DNA from: Trametopsis cervina
Taxonomy: Eukaryota > Basidiomycota > Agaricomycetes > Polyporales > Irpicaceae
Length of the DNA: 64,000 nt
Reading direction: 5' to 3'
Assembly: GCA_022385755.1 (NCBI GenBank)
Contig: MU278363.1
Span: forward strand, 64,661-128,660
The position numbers were made by a program, and so were the translations under genes. Position 1 is the stretch's first letter; each line of letters starts with the position of its first letter. The notes below the pieces were generated by a model. That model saw only the letters and a program-made list of their open reading frames with translations, was not told where the DNA came from and searched no databases. Below are positions 12,305 to 25,034 of the stretch, piece after piece.

Positions 12305-13255
12305 TTAAGCATCATCGGCCTCTTCCGAAGGCTTCTCGTCAGCTGGCTTGTCTGTAGAAAAACGCACGTGAGATGACATTGAATTTCAAAGCTGGAATCG
12401 AATACTTACCAGCGTCTTGCATATCTGAGGTCCAGAGGGTGAGGTTGTCACGGAGAAGTTGCATGATGAGCGTCGAGTCCTTGTAGCTCTCTTCCGAGAG
12501 GGTGTCGAGCTCAGCAATAGCGTCGTCGAATGCCTGCTTCGCCAGGTGGCAAGCACGATCCGGGCTGTTGAGGATCTCGTAGTAGAACACGGAGAAGTTA
12601 AGGGCAAGACCGAGACGGATGGGGTGAGTGGGGGGGAGCTCGGTAACAGCCACGTCAGAGGCAGCCTTGTAGGCTTCAAGGGACTTGTCGGCACTGTCCT
12701 TGCGCTTGTCGCCAGTTGCGAACTCGGCAAGGTAACGGTGGTAGTCACCCATCCTAAACATCAGAGAAAGCGCGTCAATGAGAGATCAACAGCTCCACAA
12801 CCAACCCTTCACTTACATCTTGTGGTAGAAGACCTTCGACTCGCCGGAGGCTGCAGAGGGGATAAGGTGCTTGTCGAGGACGTCGAGGATGTCCTCGCAG
12901 ATCTTCGCGAGCTCGCTCTCAATCTTCTCCCGGTAGCCCTTGATCATAGAGACCTGGGCCTCGTTACCTTTCGACTCCTCCTTCTGTTCGATGGACGAGA
13001 CGATTCTCCACGACGCACGGCGTGCACCGATCACGTTCTTGTAGGCAACAGAGAGGAGGTTACGCTCCTCAACAGTGAGCTCCTGGTCAGAGGAAGCCAC
13101 ACGCTTCATGTTCTCAACCATCTCTGTGAAATGAGACGTGGTTAGTGGAACGGTACATATACGTGTCATTTTGGCCAACACCACGTACCCTCATAGCGCT
13201 CAGCCTGCTCAGCGAGCTTGGCGAGGTAGACGGAATCTTCACGCGACTGGGACAT
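12305..13255 (-). CDS. BMH1: 14-3-3 protein
   Basis: Four exons (13255-13189, 13123-12817, 12753-12410, 12351-12305) give exactly 254 aa. The start [20 protein letters not shown] and the internal segments [33 protein letters not shown] and [14 protein letters not shown] are the family signatures. Phosphopeptide-binding residues of the amphipathic groove (Lys, two Arg, Tyr) are present within RRASWR and the YHRYLAE region. The acidic tail EEADDA is typical. 14-3-3 proteins are cytosolic and nuclear dimers that bind phosphorylated Ser/Thr motifs and regulate signalling, checkpoint and metabolic proteins. The name follows yeast BMH1/fission yeast rad24; which paralogue it is cannot be decided here. 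Two introns appear to lie in the 5' leader, one abutting the ATG. Confidence 0.97.
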
Positions 13256-13317
13256 CTGCACAGCAAAGAGAGTTCAACATGACGCGTCATTAGGCCCAAT
13301 ATGACGCGTTTACATAC
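13256..13317 (-). other. 5' UTR intron ending at the 14-3-3 start codon
   Basis: On the minus strand the sequence runs gtatgtaaac...ttgctgtgcag and then directly ATGTCC, so a 62-nt intron would end at the base before the start codon. A second consensus intron, gtgagtgtac...ttgttatag, lies upstream at 13417-13355. Both would sit in the untranslated leader of the 14-3-3 gene. Confidence 0.6.
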
Positions 13318-15369
13318 GTTGGTAGGGTGGATTGGTAGTTAAGGTTGGGAGGGTCTATAACAAAAAAAGATAGTGAGCTCGACGTGTCGGACAGCGGGCA
13401 GGGCACGGTACACTCACGCTTGTGACGAGTGGAGGGGAAAGTGAGGCTGATGGTGGTTGTTGGAGAGGATAGGATTTTGGGAATAAATGAGGAAATTAAA
13501 TGTGAGCAGGGCAAAGGGTTTGAGTGGGCAGAGGGCTATGCACGTGATCTATTTCCCACGCCAGCACCGCGGCTTCGATAAGGCAAACAACACATACCCG
13601 AATATGGACAGCTTTCGCCGTCGCCTGCGGCAGCCGCCATGGCCGGCCCTGGCCCATTGGCACCCTTGGCAACGTTGACAACAATTGTTGGCCATGGCAG
13701 TAGCATTGGATGCTACCAACAGATCGAATTAGGATACGTTTATAATCTGTTGACTTTCTAAACATACGTAACTAACTGGAGCCTGCCTCAGGCTTTTGCT
13801 CGTAAATGGTAACGACGTTGATGTAACGGTAGTTCTAACAAGAATACAAAGCCCTACTGTATAGCGGCCATTGAATTGTAACCTTCCCCAGGCGCCACGG
13901 CCAGCGAGACCCAGTTATAGAGCATTCTAGAGAACAAAGGATACAAGGAATGAAAGGTCTATGGTTAATAGGATGAATCTCCGCGTATAGATCGGACCTT
14001 ATTATCGTACGAGAGCAGTTGTTTCGGGTGGCAAACCTAAGCCTAAGCCCTCTGCAGCCGCACGATTCTGGCCGGTCGGAAGGAGGTGGCCACGATTTGA
14101 GTTCGGATCGGAGTGGAATTGGATTGGCTGTTGCAGCGGTACATCCTGGAAGATATAGAACCCAGTCCCGCGTTCCGACTGCGGACATCAGAACAGTGGG
14201 CAGTGGGTTTGAGATACAGTACATGTGATGGAGATGACAGCTGTGTTATTTGTGTCCCGCGGTCCATTGCAACATCGATGTGGGCGATAGTGTTTGTCTC
14301 CGAGTGAATGATAGACAAGTGGCGATGTGGAATGATTGAATGGAGATGGAACCGCTCAGGCGAGGAGAGACGTTTCCACCGCGGCAAGCACTGCTCAACT
14401 GGACCAGTACAGTATTCCGCCTGCATACACCACAATCAGTCATGAGAGATGTGTGTCATATCGAGATAGCGGACCTCACAGGCGCTTCTACGTCGTGTGA
14501 CAATAGCCAATGAGCTTCTCCGCAGATTTTCTTTCTCAAGGCATCTTCAGCCGGTTGGACTGCGACCCATACCGATAGCCTTCAGCAATTGCAGCGACTG
14601 ACTGCAATGGTGGGGATTCGTCTGAGAGCTGATATAGGTCGCTTCGATCCTATTCAGGTGATGCTGCGGAGCGTTAGGGAGTTCCTGATGCTACGGAACA
14701 TGTCCACATCAAGACGGGGGCAGCGGAGCGATGGAACACTTCTAGATAGCTGGGAGATGATGCTGCAGATAGCGAGCGTCATCACAGGACAGAGACCGAT
14801 TAGTACATACGATGGTACAGTATGGCGCGAACAAAAACATCCACGTACCTTCTTAGCCAAGACCAGTCCCCATGTGCCTGATAATCTGCAATGCGGTCCG
14901 AGGCGTACGATGCGTTTGGGCATTTGTAAGGCATATGTGGCTATGCCTATTTCGACAAGGACTGTGTGGCATCTATCGCTCGCGGGACTATCAGAAGATG
15001 GACACAAGAGACACCAGTCTACCTAGAAACCGTTTGGCGCGTTGTCCTCTCGACCGTTACACAAGGCAGAGACAAATGTGAGAATAGTGCTGAAGTTCGT
15101 GTGCCGGCCCGAAATAACCGAAAGCTTTGTGGCGTTGTCATGGTATAACAGGAGGGGCGGTCGCTGCGACGAACCTATCACAGATCAGACATATTGGGTA
15201 ACAGACTTGCGTGATATGCTATCAAGATTCTCCCTAGCAAGAACGGACTGGATTGGGTTGAGCATTCAGAAACAAGAAAGCGGTCGTGTAATAGAGCACT
15301 CAACTGAAATTCTGCATACGCAAACGAACACGTAATTGTAGTACGGCAGAACATTACTATCAGAAGTAT
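13318..15369. other. Intergenic, 14-3-3 leader and promoter region, otherwise empty
   Basis: About 2 kb separate the 14-3-3 start from the stop of the RING gene. The proximal part holds the 14-3-3 leader with its introns. A CCAAT-box sequence on the minus strand (about 13654-13660, inside a GC-rich block) lies near 400 bp upstream of the ATG. From 13.8 to 15.3 kb I see only short, non-protein-like frames. Confidence 0.4.
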
Positions 15370-17013
15370 TCATCCGAATCGTCTGCGCTTATCTTTAGCT
15401 TGCCTAGCATCTGCCAGCTCCTCCATGCGCCGCCTTTTCTCAGAGGCAGGTGAGTGCAAATAAGATGGACCCGCAGCCGGAGGATGAAGAGGTGTGCTCG
15501 GTCCAGCAACAGTTTCAGCGGGAGCCGTCTTGTTGATTTCACTCTGTGCGTCTTCACCCTCCAAGTTCGTCAACGTAGAGTCCGTCGCGCTTCCACTATC
15601 ATATCTCAGTCAATACTTAGACTACGGTATGCATAAAAGACAGACCTTGCAACTGGTTCTTCATGTTCAGATGAGGGAGTCTGCGCGCGGAGCCTTCTTC
15701 TCTTTGCTATAGGCTGTCGGCGGTGATTACGATCGGACACGCTTGTATCAGAATGGACGTCATCGGAGGCCTGCGCTACGCGAACCGTAGGCAAGACATC
15801 GGAGCTTAAGGACAATAAGTTGAGCCTCGACCGTTCCTGTGTCACCCACACACTCACCTCGCATCTTCAGACTCTTCGTCATCAATGAAGGTCTCTCTAG
15901 CATACTCTTCCGCCTCTTCCTCGCTCGTGTCGAGCTCGCCCCTCCTGCGATCCAGTTTGGCCGACGCTTTTGCTACCTCAAGCAAGGCGTCCCACTGCAT
16001 CGCAGCCGTGTATTCAATGACTTCTGTGTCATCCATGCGTGTTCTTGTACGACAGGTTGGGCAAGGGAACGTGCTGTCATCCTCATCGGTTGTGGTGGAC
16101 GCGACCTGGCTTATACAGTCTGCGCAGAAGACATGCTCACATGGGAGACTAACATCCTTTCATATGAGCGTATAAACGAATACAAAGGAGTGTAGCATAC
16201 CTGGTCGCATCTCCAACTTGCATGGTAGACATGCATATAGCACACTCTTCAGTACCTTCGAGCGAATTAGCGAGCATTAGGTCATAGAATTTATGCATAA
16301 GCTTTGCATATGGCACATGAGTATGCACCTATGGTATAGAATGACAAACAAAACCGACCTTGCGCATAATCTTCATCGAGTCTCCTATTTCGAACTCGGT
16401 CTGGTCCTCTAAATCCATTACGTCCCGACGGACTTCTTTCGCTTGTAACTACCCACGCGACTGATGTGAGTGCAGTGACCGCATGAGAATTATGACGACG
16501 TACTTTTGCTATCTTCCGTTTATCTCGCGCCCTTGCCTACAAACAACTCCAGTCAGTGCACAATGACGGGGCGTGTTTCGACTCACCCTGTCCAATTCCC
16601 TCACTTTGGCCTTGAGTTCCACAACCTGCTTCTGCAGCTGGGCAACACTCGTCGCCTTTCCCTTCTTCCCAGGTTTTGGCTGATGCTCTACCTCCATTTG
16701 CTCCGTAGCATCCGCGAGCTGAGTGGTAAGCTCTTCATTCCGCTGTTTCAATTTCGCGTAGTCGCGTTCAAAGGTCCGGACAGTCGAAAGGAGTTTCGAG
16801 ACATGGGTCTAGAAGGCCAAATATATATCCAGTTAAGCCCTTGAAATCTAATTTAGGACTGTACGCGTTATTCACCTTGATCACAGAGACCGGATTGTCT
16901 GCTTCGTCACGGTGCGCATCAGACTCAGGTTCATCTTCATGGTCGTCGCCCTCGCGCACTTCTGACTCCGGTGCTGAGACTCGTGCCGAGCTACGCGTCA
17001 CCGGTCTCGGCAT
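15370..17013 (-). CDS. RING-finger protein, probable E3 ubiquitin ligase
   Basis: Eight exons (17013-16876, 16808-16587, 16536-16504, 16448-16359, 16301-16201, 16148-15858, 15804-15646, 15595-15370) sum to 419 aa. The N-terminus is acidic and Ser/Arg-rich (MPRPVTRSSARVS). A heptad-rich coiled coil with many Lys and Glu follows, then a C3HC4 RING: EECAICMSTM, PCEHVFCADC and FPCPTCR supply the zinc ligands. The tail has an acidic patch (EEEAEEYARETFIDDEESED) and basic clusters (KRRRLR, DKRRRF) that look like nuclear localisation signals. RING proteins of this layout recruit E2 enzymes. The substrate is not evident. The next gene upstream, the Reb1-like factor, ends 218 bp away in the same orientation. 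The loop between the third and fourth ligands carries an acidic insertion (TTTDEDDST). Confidence 0.82.
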
Positions 17014-17231
17014 GTAGCTCGAATAATCGTTCTCGCCTTCGTTATGGTCGTAGAGACAGACCGTGATCGTGGTGGTTCAGAATTGAGTTATGTCTCACGA
17101 GTACACAACATACAGGAGCATATTACAATGAGCGTCAAAGTAGAGGCTAGATTCGCTGAACTGCTTCCGTACATAGCATTCAAGTAGAATGCATGACGGC
17201 ACTCAGACCACCCACGACCATTATACAGAGT

Positions 17232-19597
17232 TTATAATATCGACACAGGCTGGCTGCTTCCGTCTACAGCACCTACAGCCGGCGCGCTCGCTCCATCATG
17301 TTCTCCATCATGTTCTCCATCCGAGTCCTCAACTGTCTCCGCACTTCTTGGATTCTTTTTGGTCCCGCGGGAAGGTGCGGGGGGCGGAGGGGATTGGGCC
17401 TTCTTGGTTCTCAGGATATCCATGAGCTCTGCATGATCTCTTGTTAAGCCAAGTCTTGTAGATTGATCAAAACTTTGCTCACCTGCGTGAGACATGTCTC
17501 TATAACCTTTCACACTTCGCTTCATTGTCAGCCACCGGCGCTGTAACGCGTGTGCACTCCACATATTCCAGTCCTCATCAGGTAAGGTCTTCCAGTCAAT
17601 CTCGGTATCGTCCCGCACGTTCAGTGAATCAACCCTAATTCGAGTATATGATGAATTCGGGAGAGTGGAAAATATTGTGAAATCACATACTTATGTACAA
17701 GGATGTATGCGTCCAGTTGGCTCCAGCGCGGTTTTGCCCCATCATTTCGTAATTTTGAGCTCAACGAGTCGATCCTTGGGGACAATATGAGTAACGTTCT
17801 TCATTGAGCGTGCTGTAGACGTACCATTTGATTCGGCACTGTTGCCTTCCACGACGCCCACCCATGCGTTGACTGACAGCGCCCCAGAAGATATCATTAT
17901 CTGACACTTCACCTCGTTGTGTCTTCAGCTCGTTCACGATAGCTGTGAGTTCCTCCTCCTCTTCTTTGGTCCACGGACCTAAGAGCGGATCAGCGTTGTA
18001 TGTCAAAACTAAGAACACAAATCTTACCACTTCGCCTGTCATTGCTATTCTCCAAATGGTTTCTGTACCGGTCTCGACAGTCTTGCGCACTGCGCCCAAC
18101 CCGTTCGCTGACTTTCTGCCACTGTTGGCCAAGGTCCAGTACGGCACTATAATGGGTAGAAAATTGAGCTATCGCGTGCATACAAGGATATACTGTATTT
18201 ACCTTCGTAAGGACTCGTCTTCGGCGGCCATCCATTTCCCAAGATTTGCAAGGGGATGGAACTTCCTACGGACGTGGTGGTAGACAGCGACAATCGGACG
18301 CAGATGGATAGCTGCAGCTATAATATGCTGTCAGGCAATGAACATGTGGCAATCTGGCACCAGAGACGCACTGATTTCTTGCCAAAATGCTTCACCTCGA
18401 ACTCTGTCTTTCGAGAATATGAGGTCCACTAAATCCTGCTGAGACATCCCTTTCGTCTGCAACATGATCAGGCTCTACGTTTGCACTATATCTAAGCCAG
18501 AAAGCGTACCGCTTTATATCTATCGATAGCTTCATTAAGTTGCGCCTCCTCCGTAGACGAGAATTTTCCCTTCTTGTACACAAGACCTATGAGGCGACAT
18601 TGGAATCAGTGATCGACGTGGTGATTTCAATAGAAATAGTACCTTGCGTTTCAACCATTTGCGCAAGCTTACTGGCATTCATCCACACATTCGCGAGCAT
18701 ATGAGCATGCTCGGGATTTCCTTCATCGGGCGCAACAGCTGGTACTGGAAGGGTAGGCGCGGGCAAAGACCTTGTACTCTGGCCGGACGCCTTCACCTGT
18801 TTGGGATTTCGCCCAAGGATAGCTGCCGATTTTGCCGACGACTGTTTGACAGGAGGGGGACCAGGAGGGGGCGGAGCCGCGATGAAGGATGGCGGGATGT
18901 GCAAGGAAGGGAGGACGAACGATGCACCAGTATCTCCCAGCGTTTTCAAGACGGATGCGAGTTGCGAGATGTCAAGATTCTGCAAAGTTTGGAGGAAATA
19001 CTCGCTCGAAAGCATGCTCAGGTCGGGCAATCCATCGCTCCCATTGAACAGAGACGTCGCGTCAAATGGGTATTCCACTGTGCCTTGAGAGTAGGGCAGG
19101 ATAGAATCCGGATATGGAGGCATCGGCGTCGCGTACTCATTGGAGGGTCCTGCATGTATATGCGAGGTGGCCGATGCGGCTTCTACAACAGCAGACAGGA
19201 AGTCGGCAGATGATGCTGCAAAATCGTCTTCGGTTGTCGGCGGTATATTGGGAGCTTGAGGTTCGAGGTGTATGCTGCCTGACACGGGCTCCGCGCGCTG
19301 CTTTCCCTTCTCCTTCCTCCTCGCGTTCTCTACCATCTCCCCATTCTCCTCTACGGCATCGGATGTACCAGCTCCACGCGACTCTGCCCCTCCATGTTCC
19401 TCACGCGTCTTAGATTTCTTTTTCTTCTTCTTCACCTCTTCTGTGGGGACATCACCGTCCTGCTGTTCTCTCGTTCGTTTCTTGCTCTTCTTCTTGGAGA
19501 TTGAGGCGGTATTATTGGCGTGGCCAACAGCTTGTTCCACAGCATGTTGTACGTCGAGGAGCGATGGGACTGTAGTCGCCATATCTTCCAATAACAC
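17232..19597 (-). CDS. Reb1-like Myb-domain DNA-binding protein
   Basis: Nine exons (19597-18643, 18586-18510, 18456-18372, 18317-18203, 18146-18028, 17978-17825, 17774-17691, 17634-17483, 17428-17232) sum to 645 aa. The N-terminal third is low complexity with long Lys runs (KKKSKKR, EVKKKKKKSK) and Pro stretches. The C-terminal half has successive Myb/SANT-like units: KGKFSSTEEAQLNEAIDRYK, GKWMAAEDESLR...WQKVSERVGRS, GPWTKEEEEELTAIVNELK, and a last unit around KPRWSQLDAYILVHK. This arrangement matches the Reb1/DMTF1 family, which binds DNA and, in yeasts, terminates RNA polymerase I transcription and organises promoters; the specific role here is inferred. A tandem GEHD repeat lies near the C-terminus. 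An alternative start is the Met at 19582. Confidence 0.85.
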
Positions 19598-20246
19598 GAG
19601 CGACGTCGCTTGTCTTTAGGGCAAGTCTTCGCTCGATGAGGGAAGGTAATTTGGCCTGGCGAACCAGAGAAAACAAAATGGCTCGGCAACGTCGGCACCC
19701 GGATCGATTCTCGGCCCCGCCTCTCGCTCGGCGTGCTTTCTTCTTACTCGCTTACAAGGGTTGCTTACCTGTAACAAACTGACAGAACCAAATCCACAAT
19801 TGACAAGACGAAGCACTTGATATGATATAATGGTGGTCAGTAATTTTGTTACTTGTCTTCTAAATTTACTAGGCGGCGTGTATCCCGCCATGCAAGTTAG
19901 TTATGGCGCAATATCAGCGATAGAGTTTCGTGTAATGCTTCGCGATCAAGCATGCCACTGTCGATCTCCCGGAACCCTTCGCGTAGATTAGGCCGCTCGA
20001 CGTTGAACTTACCCTCGTCGACGCTGTCCTCGACCTGCTGCCCGTCGTCAGAGCGGAGTGCGGCGGTCATCTATAGATGCCGTGCCTTATCATCCCCGTG
20101 TCGGTCTGACTATCTTAGCATGACTCTCACACGCAAACCTTAGTCATGCCGGAACGGGATACTTATTGGACAAGTTATCCGCTATCCGTTTCCTTCAGCT
20201 TTCCGCCCGTCCTACCTCCTCTCTCTGAACCAGATAGTTGCGCAGT
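19598..20246. other. Shared divergent promoter region
   Basis: About 650 bp lie between the divergently transcribed Reb1-like gene and the aminotransferase gene. Only short frames occur. No clear TATA box was found for either direction. Confidence 0.4.
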
Positions 20247-22333
20247 ATGGCTTCAGAGAAACTACCCAAGGCGATTGACCTCACTCATCACCTCTCGGAC
20301 CTCGCTCTCGCCCGAGAGGTCTCGCCTCTGAAGGGGCTAGTGAGACTGATTACCCCGGATATTATCATGCTGGGTGGCGGCAAGTGATTGCGTAGTGGTC
20401 GTCTGAACATACGTATCTGAAACCACCGTTGTCCAGGGCTTCCGCATCCGTCCTACTTCCCATTTTCTGACCTCTCGTCCAATGGTGCGTCCTTATCTAC
20501 TGCTCGTACAGCGTTTCTGCTCACGAATAGTAGTCCTCGTCCCCGACACGTATGCCCTCGAGCCGCCCCAAGAGAAGTCCAACCTCTCATGGGTTTGGAA
20601 ATTATTTGGGGCCGGTACATCGAAGCAGAAGACCGAGACTGTCACCGTCCCCAAGTATGCTAGCAAGCCTACGGAAGAGGTCAACCTTGCCGTCGCTCTC
20701 CAGTATGGCACTGCCCAAGGTATCATACCGCTCCAGAAGTTCGTGAGGAATTTTGCTGGCAAGGTCTACCAGCCCGCATACGAGAACTGGACGACGATCT
20801 TGACGACAGGCAATACGGACGCTTGGACGAGAGCCGTGCTCACCCTCTGCAATCGTGGGGAGTTCTTCTTGACTGAAGAGTGGTCGTACCCGTCTGCGCT
20901 GGCTTCAGGGAAACCGTACGGTATTCTACCGGTAGCCATTGCCATGGACTCGGAGGGGATGGACCCAGTTGATCTCCGCAAGACGCTAGCCGGGTGGGAC
21001 GTAGCTGCGCGTGGGGGTCCCAGGCCGCATGTCATGTACACTGTGCCAATTGGTCAGAACCCCAGTGGTGCGGTACGTGTGGTGAAAACTCACCGGAAAC
21101 ACCATACTCAACTGCGCTGTCATTATAGACCGCCAGAGCGGGTCGCAAGCAGGCGATATATGACATCTGTGTTGAATTCGGTAGCTCTCATACTATTGAT
21201 GCTTTCCCACATGCTTACACGCCCTTGTAGATGTTATCATTGTTGAGGATGATCCGTACTATTTCTTGCAGATGGGTGCATACAAACCAAAGGCGGCTCG
21301 CAACACCGCCACCATCAAACATGATAGTGAGAAGTTCATTGAAGGCTTGGCGAAGAGTTACATCGCACACGATTACCAGGGCCGTGTTGTTCGTCTGGAT
21401 ACATTTTCCAAGGTTAGCAAACATACATTCTACCACCTCCATATGTACTGATTGCTCACTTGCGTCTCAGTGCATCGCCCCAGGCAGTAGGCTCGGCTGG
21501 ATTACATGCGCTCCTCAGCTCGCAGAGCGCTTCGAGCGACAAGGTGAAACTACCACTCAAGCTCCCTGCGGCCTCGGTCAGGTCAGCTGACATGCCAATC
21601 CTTGCTGCGGTTCACGTCTAACTCTTGCCACCGCAGTCTATAATCACGCAATTACTGACGAAGTGGGAGTACAAGGGTTACATTCGTTGGCTGCATGGTA
21701 GGAGCTTCCTAGCACGTTTTCCCTCTATGATTCACTCACATTGCCTCTCATTTTAGGTTTAGCGGTCGAATACCGCAGTCGTCGGGACTACATGATTGAT
21801 CTCCTGAACGAAGAGTTTCAGGTCGAGAAATCTGTCGGTACACAGGGACTCTGGACTGGACTGGATGTGTATGAGTACCGCACGAAGTCAGTCGGGATGA
21901 CGGAGAAGTTCCGCTCTAAGAAGCTTTTCAGCATGGTCCCACCGGATTCGGGCATGTTCCTTTGGGTAAGTATCCTCAATAGCCGAGTAGAATGACGCTG
22001 ATCTAACATCATGGCTGATGTAGCTCACCATGCACTTCTCTAACGCAAATTCGTTCAAAGAAGGCGAAGAGGAGACCCTAGAGGTACAGCTCTTTGAGAA
22101 GCTCGCCAAGTCGGGTGTGCTGGTTTCCCCAGGATGGCTCTTCGCCTCCACCGACGATATCATCGAGGCTGGCTCAGGTCACTTCCGTCTCAGCTTCAGC
22201 AACGCCACGGTATGTGCCAATCCGTCGATCGTAACAGCTAGAGTCTCACTATCATGTCACGAAACAGCCTGAGGACATGAAAAAGGCCGTCCAAATAATG
22301 TCGAAGGTCTTTAACGAGTTCTTCCAGCAGTGA
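20247..22333 (+). CDS. ARO8: Aromatic amino acid aminotransferase, ARO8/ARO9 type
   Basis: Ten exons (20247-20379, 20437-20484, 20531-21072, 21129-21180, 21231-21412, 21471-21581, 21637-21697, 21757-21965, 22024-22209, 22268-22333) sum to 529 aa. Fold-type I aminotransferase features are visible: ILTTGNTDAWTRAVLTLCNR, YTVPIGQNPSGA, VIIVEDDPYYFLQMGA (the Asp that contacts the PLP pyridine), and FSKCIAPGSRLGW with the PLP-binding Lys and substrate-binding Arg. N-terminal LGGGLPHPSYFPF is typical of the ARO8/LysN branch. Such enzymes move amino groups between aromatic amino acids or 2-aminoadipate and 2-oxoglutarate in the cytosol; the exact substrate cannot be told. Intron 1 uses a GC donor. 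The symbol follows yeast; ARO9 is equally possible. Confidence 0.93.
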
Positions 22334-24262
22334 TCCTAGGACTCGGTCTCCGCCATACTGTGGAGATGTGCGAAGGTCCGACGCAAAGAAAGAGGCTTTA
22401 TTTTGGCCTCATGGAGTACATAGAATAGACCATATACACAGGGGACGCGCCACGATTACTTATATTTCCCTGGAGTAGAGCGCAATTCCTACGTTGGTAG
22501 TATGCTATTGTTTAGGATAGAAGTGTTGTGTACGAGTATTACACGCGGACGAGGTTCAATGGATCCCGAGAGTAAATGGAACTCTTATATCCTCCGAAAG
22601 GAGAGGCGTCAATGTTGTGAGAGAATGATTTCCGGTGGGTGTCGGCATACAAGGTGGGCGGTAGTCATCCCGCCTCGGCAACAGGGTCGATGGTGAAGAT
22701 CGACTTTGTACTGCACAGCGTCGGAGCAGAAAAGAACACCAGACTTTCTTAGCATCTCAGATGCGGGAGATCGACTTAAGATGACATAGGCGGCCACGAC
22801 AACTGAATGTATATTATGCACATTCTAGAAAAGTGGGGCACAGAAACACTGGCAGGCACAGACTACTGTAGTATCTGGATGAGCGCGTGAGATAGGCCTC
22901 CTTCGGATGTGGCTTCTGAAGAGGACAAACCTGAAGCGCATAGTCCACATTGGTAGAATACGCGATGGCCTCCTTCCTCCTACATGGCGAACCGTACGTC
23001 GCACACTCGTTACTACGTGTCTTGTTTGGATGGGTGAACGTTTCGCACGGGAATACGGTCACTCTTCGAACCAATATAATGTCAATAGAGAGGGTAGAAG
23101 CGGAGAGTCAGTGATTGAATGAGATTTTGACAGGCTGTGACACCTACCCTGAGCGAAATAATTCTGCACCCAAACAAGAAGCGCGATGGATGCAGGTGCG
23201 CGAGGGTCGGCTTTCCGTTAGAAGGTAAGCAGGAGGCCGGCAGATGCCTGCGATGCAATGATCTAGTGTGAGTACGCGGGATTTTATGCAGCAGGAGCAC
23301 AGTGAGCATACCACAGGCAACCAGGCGAGTGAGAAGACCAGGTGGGGAGAAGAGATGAAGGTAGCCCGAGGAGACGTTGTCCTAGGTTGAGGCCTTTTAT
23401 TCTGTCTTACAAAAAGATCGGATCAAGATACGTGTTTTTCATTCGCAGTCGAGCCGGAGACGCCACATTGGAGGCAGAAGATTGCGACAGCGATGGATTG
23501 CATCGTGCATGAGACCCTGAAGCAACTAGAATCACGGCTGCGTGCTCAGCGGTATGCTACAGCCATCCATTCTCCACGACTTCAGCCATACGGGCCGTTA
23601 TCAACAGGAGTCATCTGTTGCGACGCTTAGCCATACCTGACAGAGAAAATCAGTAACAACAGTATCCTGGCCGGGGATGCACTCACGAGACCGGTCCACG
23701 TTCCAGATATCCCAGGCATGCATGATGCGCGGGGAAATATCTTCGAGGCGGCGCATTTGAAGGGTATCAAATGTAGAGGCTTTAGGATCTCCGCGAAGAT
23801 TGTACCAATGATACGATCTACTGCCCTGAGGCGCTGTAATGACTGAGGTGTCACGTTCTTGAAGACCCTAGCTTGGACTCCCTGGGTGATTGGTGTTGTC
23901 CGTGTAGAGAGTTGCGTCCGAGTGGGTCCACATCGCGGTCAAGGAGGTCGTCGGTAGACGGCAACATTCTTAAGCACGATAAATCATGAATGCCTAATAC
24001 GGCGCGGCTTACGTGACTCGGCGCTAACATAACGACTACGATCATTGGCACGTCCAGCCTTATCCATCACCCCCATCTCGCTCACTGCAGCAGTACTCTT
24101 AGTCCTCACCGTGCGAAGGAGGGAAGGTAAAGGGTTAGTCGGAAGAGGGAAGTTGCGAGGTATGCCTCACCTTGCGATAATCGATCATCGTCCGCTCACT
24201 AAATCCGCAATGCTGCGTAAAATTATCCGGCTGCGCAGGATCTTCGTCGAGTTTGGCAAAGC
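22334..24262. other. Intergenic, nothing recognised
   Basis: About 1.9 kb between the aminotransferase and the zinc-knuckle gene. Minus-strand frames at 23627-23854 and 23851-24051 have no recognisable features. The first part should contain the aminotransferase 3' UTR and the last part the zinc-knuckle promoter. Confidence 0.4.
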
Positions 24263-25034
24263 ATGGCGTTCCAATTCAGCAGGAAGGGTTGTTTCAAGTG
24301 TGGAAATTGTAAGCAGCACGACCGTACCGTAGATCCTTTACCCCGCTCACCCATATGCAGTGGGCCATATCGCAGAAAATTGTACCTCGGACCAACGTCT
24401 CTGCTACAATTGCCGCCAGCCGGGTCATGAATCCGCAGCTTGCACGCAGCCTCGTACTGCTTCCGCCAAGCAATGCTACTCTTGCGGAGGAGTAGGTCAT
24501 ATCCAGGCGGAATGTCCCAGCTTGAGGCTTCAGGCTGGTGCTAACCAGAAGTGTTATGTAAGTGCGCACACAGGGGTGTTCAGACAACTATTCTAAGTCC
24601 GCTCGTCATAGACGTGTGGTCGATTTGGACACATCGCACGTAGCTGTCCTAACGCTGCCGGCTCCGGTTTTGCATCACGTATTCCGCCACCTGGGCGTTC
24701 TCTGAACACTGCGACTATCCCACCAGTCAAGTGTTTCCGTTGCGGAGGGCCGAATCACATGGCTAGGTGAGTATCTCAGTGGCTAGGAGTAATGATGGTA
24801 CGCTGGACGCTTTTTGCTTCTTATCAGGGATTGTCTCGCTGCTCCGGGCACAACGATATCTGAAAACATCCCTACCGCCCCAGCAAACCCTAACAAGAAC
24901 AAGACTTGTTACAAATGCCAGCAGGAGGGCCACGTACGTCCATCCACTCGTTTTCCGAGGCGGTTATATGCTAACGATCGAAATTCATTCAGATTGCGCG
25001 GGATTGCCCGGAGAATGCAGATTATGTCCTCTGA
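24263..25034 (+). CDS. GIS2: CCHC zinc-knuckle nucleic acid-binding protein, Gis2/CNBP type
   Basis: Five exons (24263-24308, 24361-24557, 24612-24766, 24828-24933, 24993-25034) sum exactly to 181 aa. Six CX2CX4HX4C knuckles are present: CFKCGNLGHIAENC, CYNCRQPGHESAAC, CYSCGGVGHIQAEC, CGRFGHIARSC preceded by YT, CFRCGGPNHMARDC and CYKCQQEGHIARDC. Introns split several knuckles, including the first and last. Gis2 in yeast, byr3 in fission yeast and CNBP in animals have seven knuckles and bind single-stranded RNA or DNA, linking mRNAs to ribosomes and stress granules. Here six can be read. The short Ala/Pro/Ser linkers between knuckles 4, 5 and 6 resemble other basidiomycete members. Confidence 0.92.

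Noticed and set aside
17283..17315. Short tandem repeat catcatgttctcc suspected to be a repeat array
   Set aside because: It is only two units inside the coding region of the Reb1-like gene (GEHD repeats); not a CRISPR or satellite.
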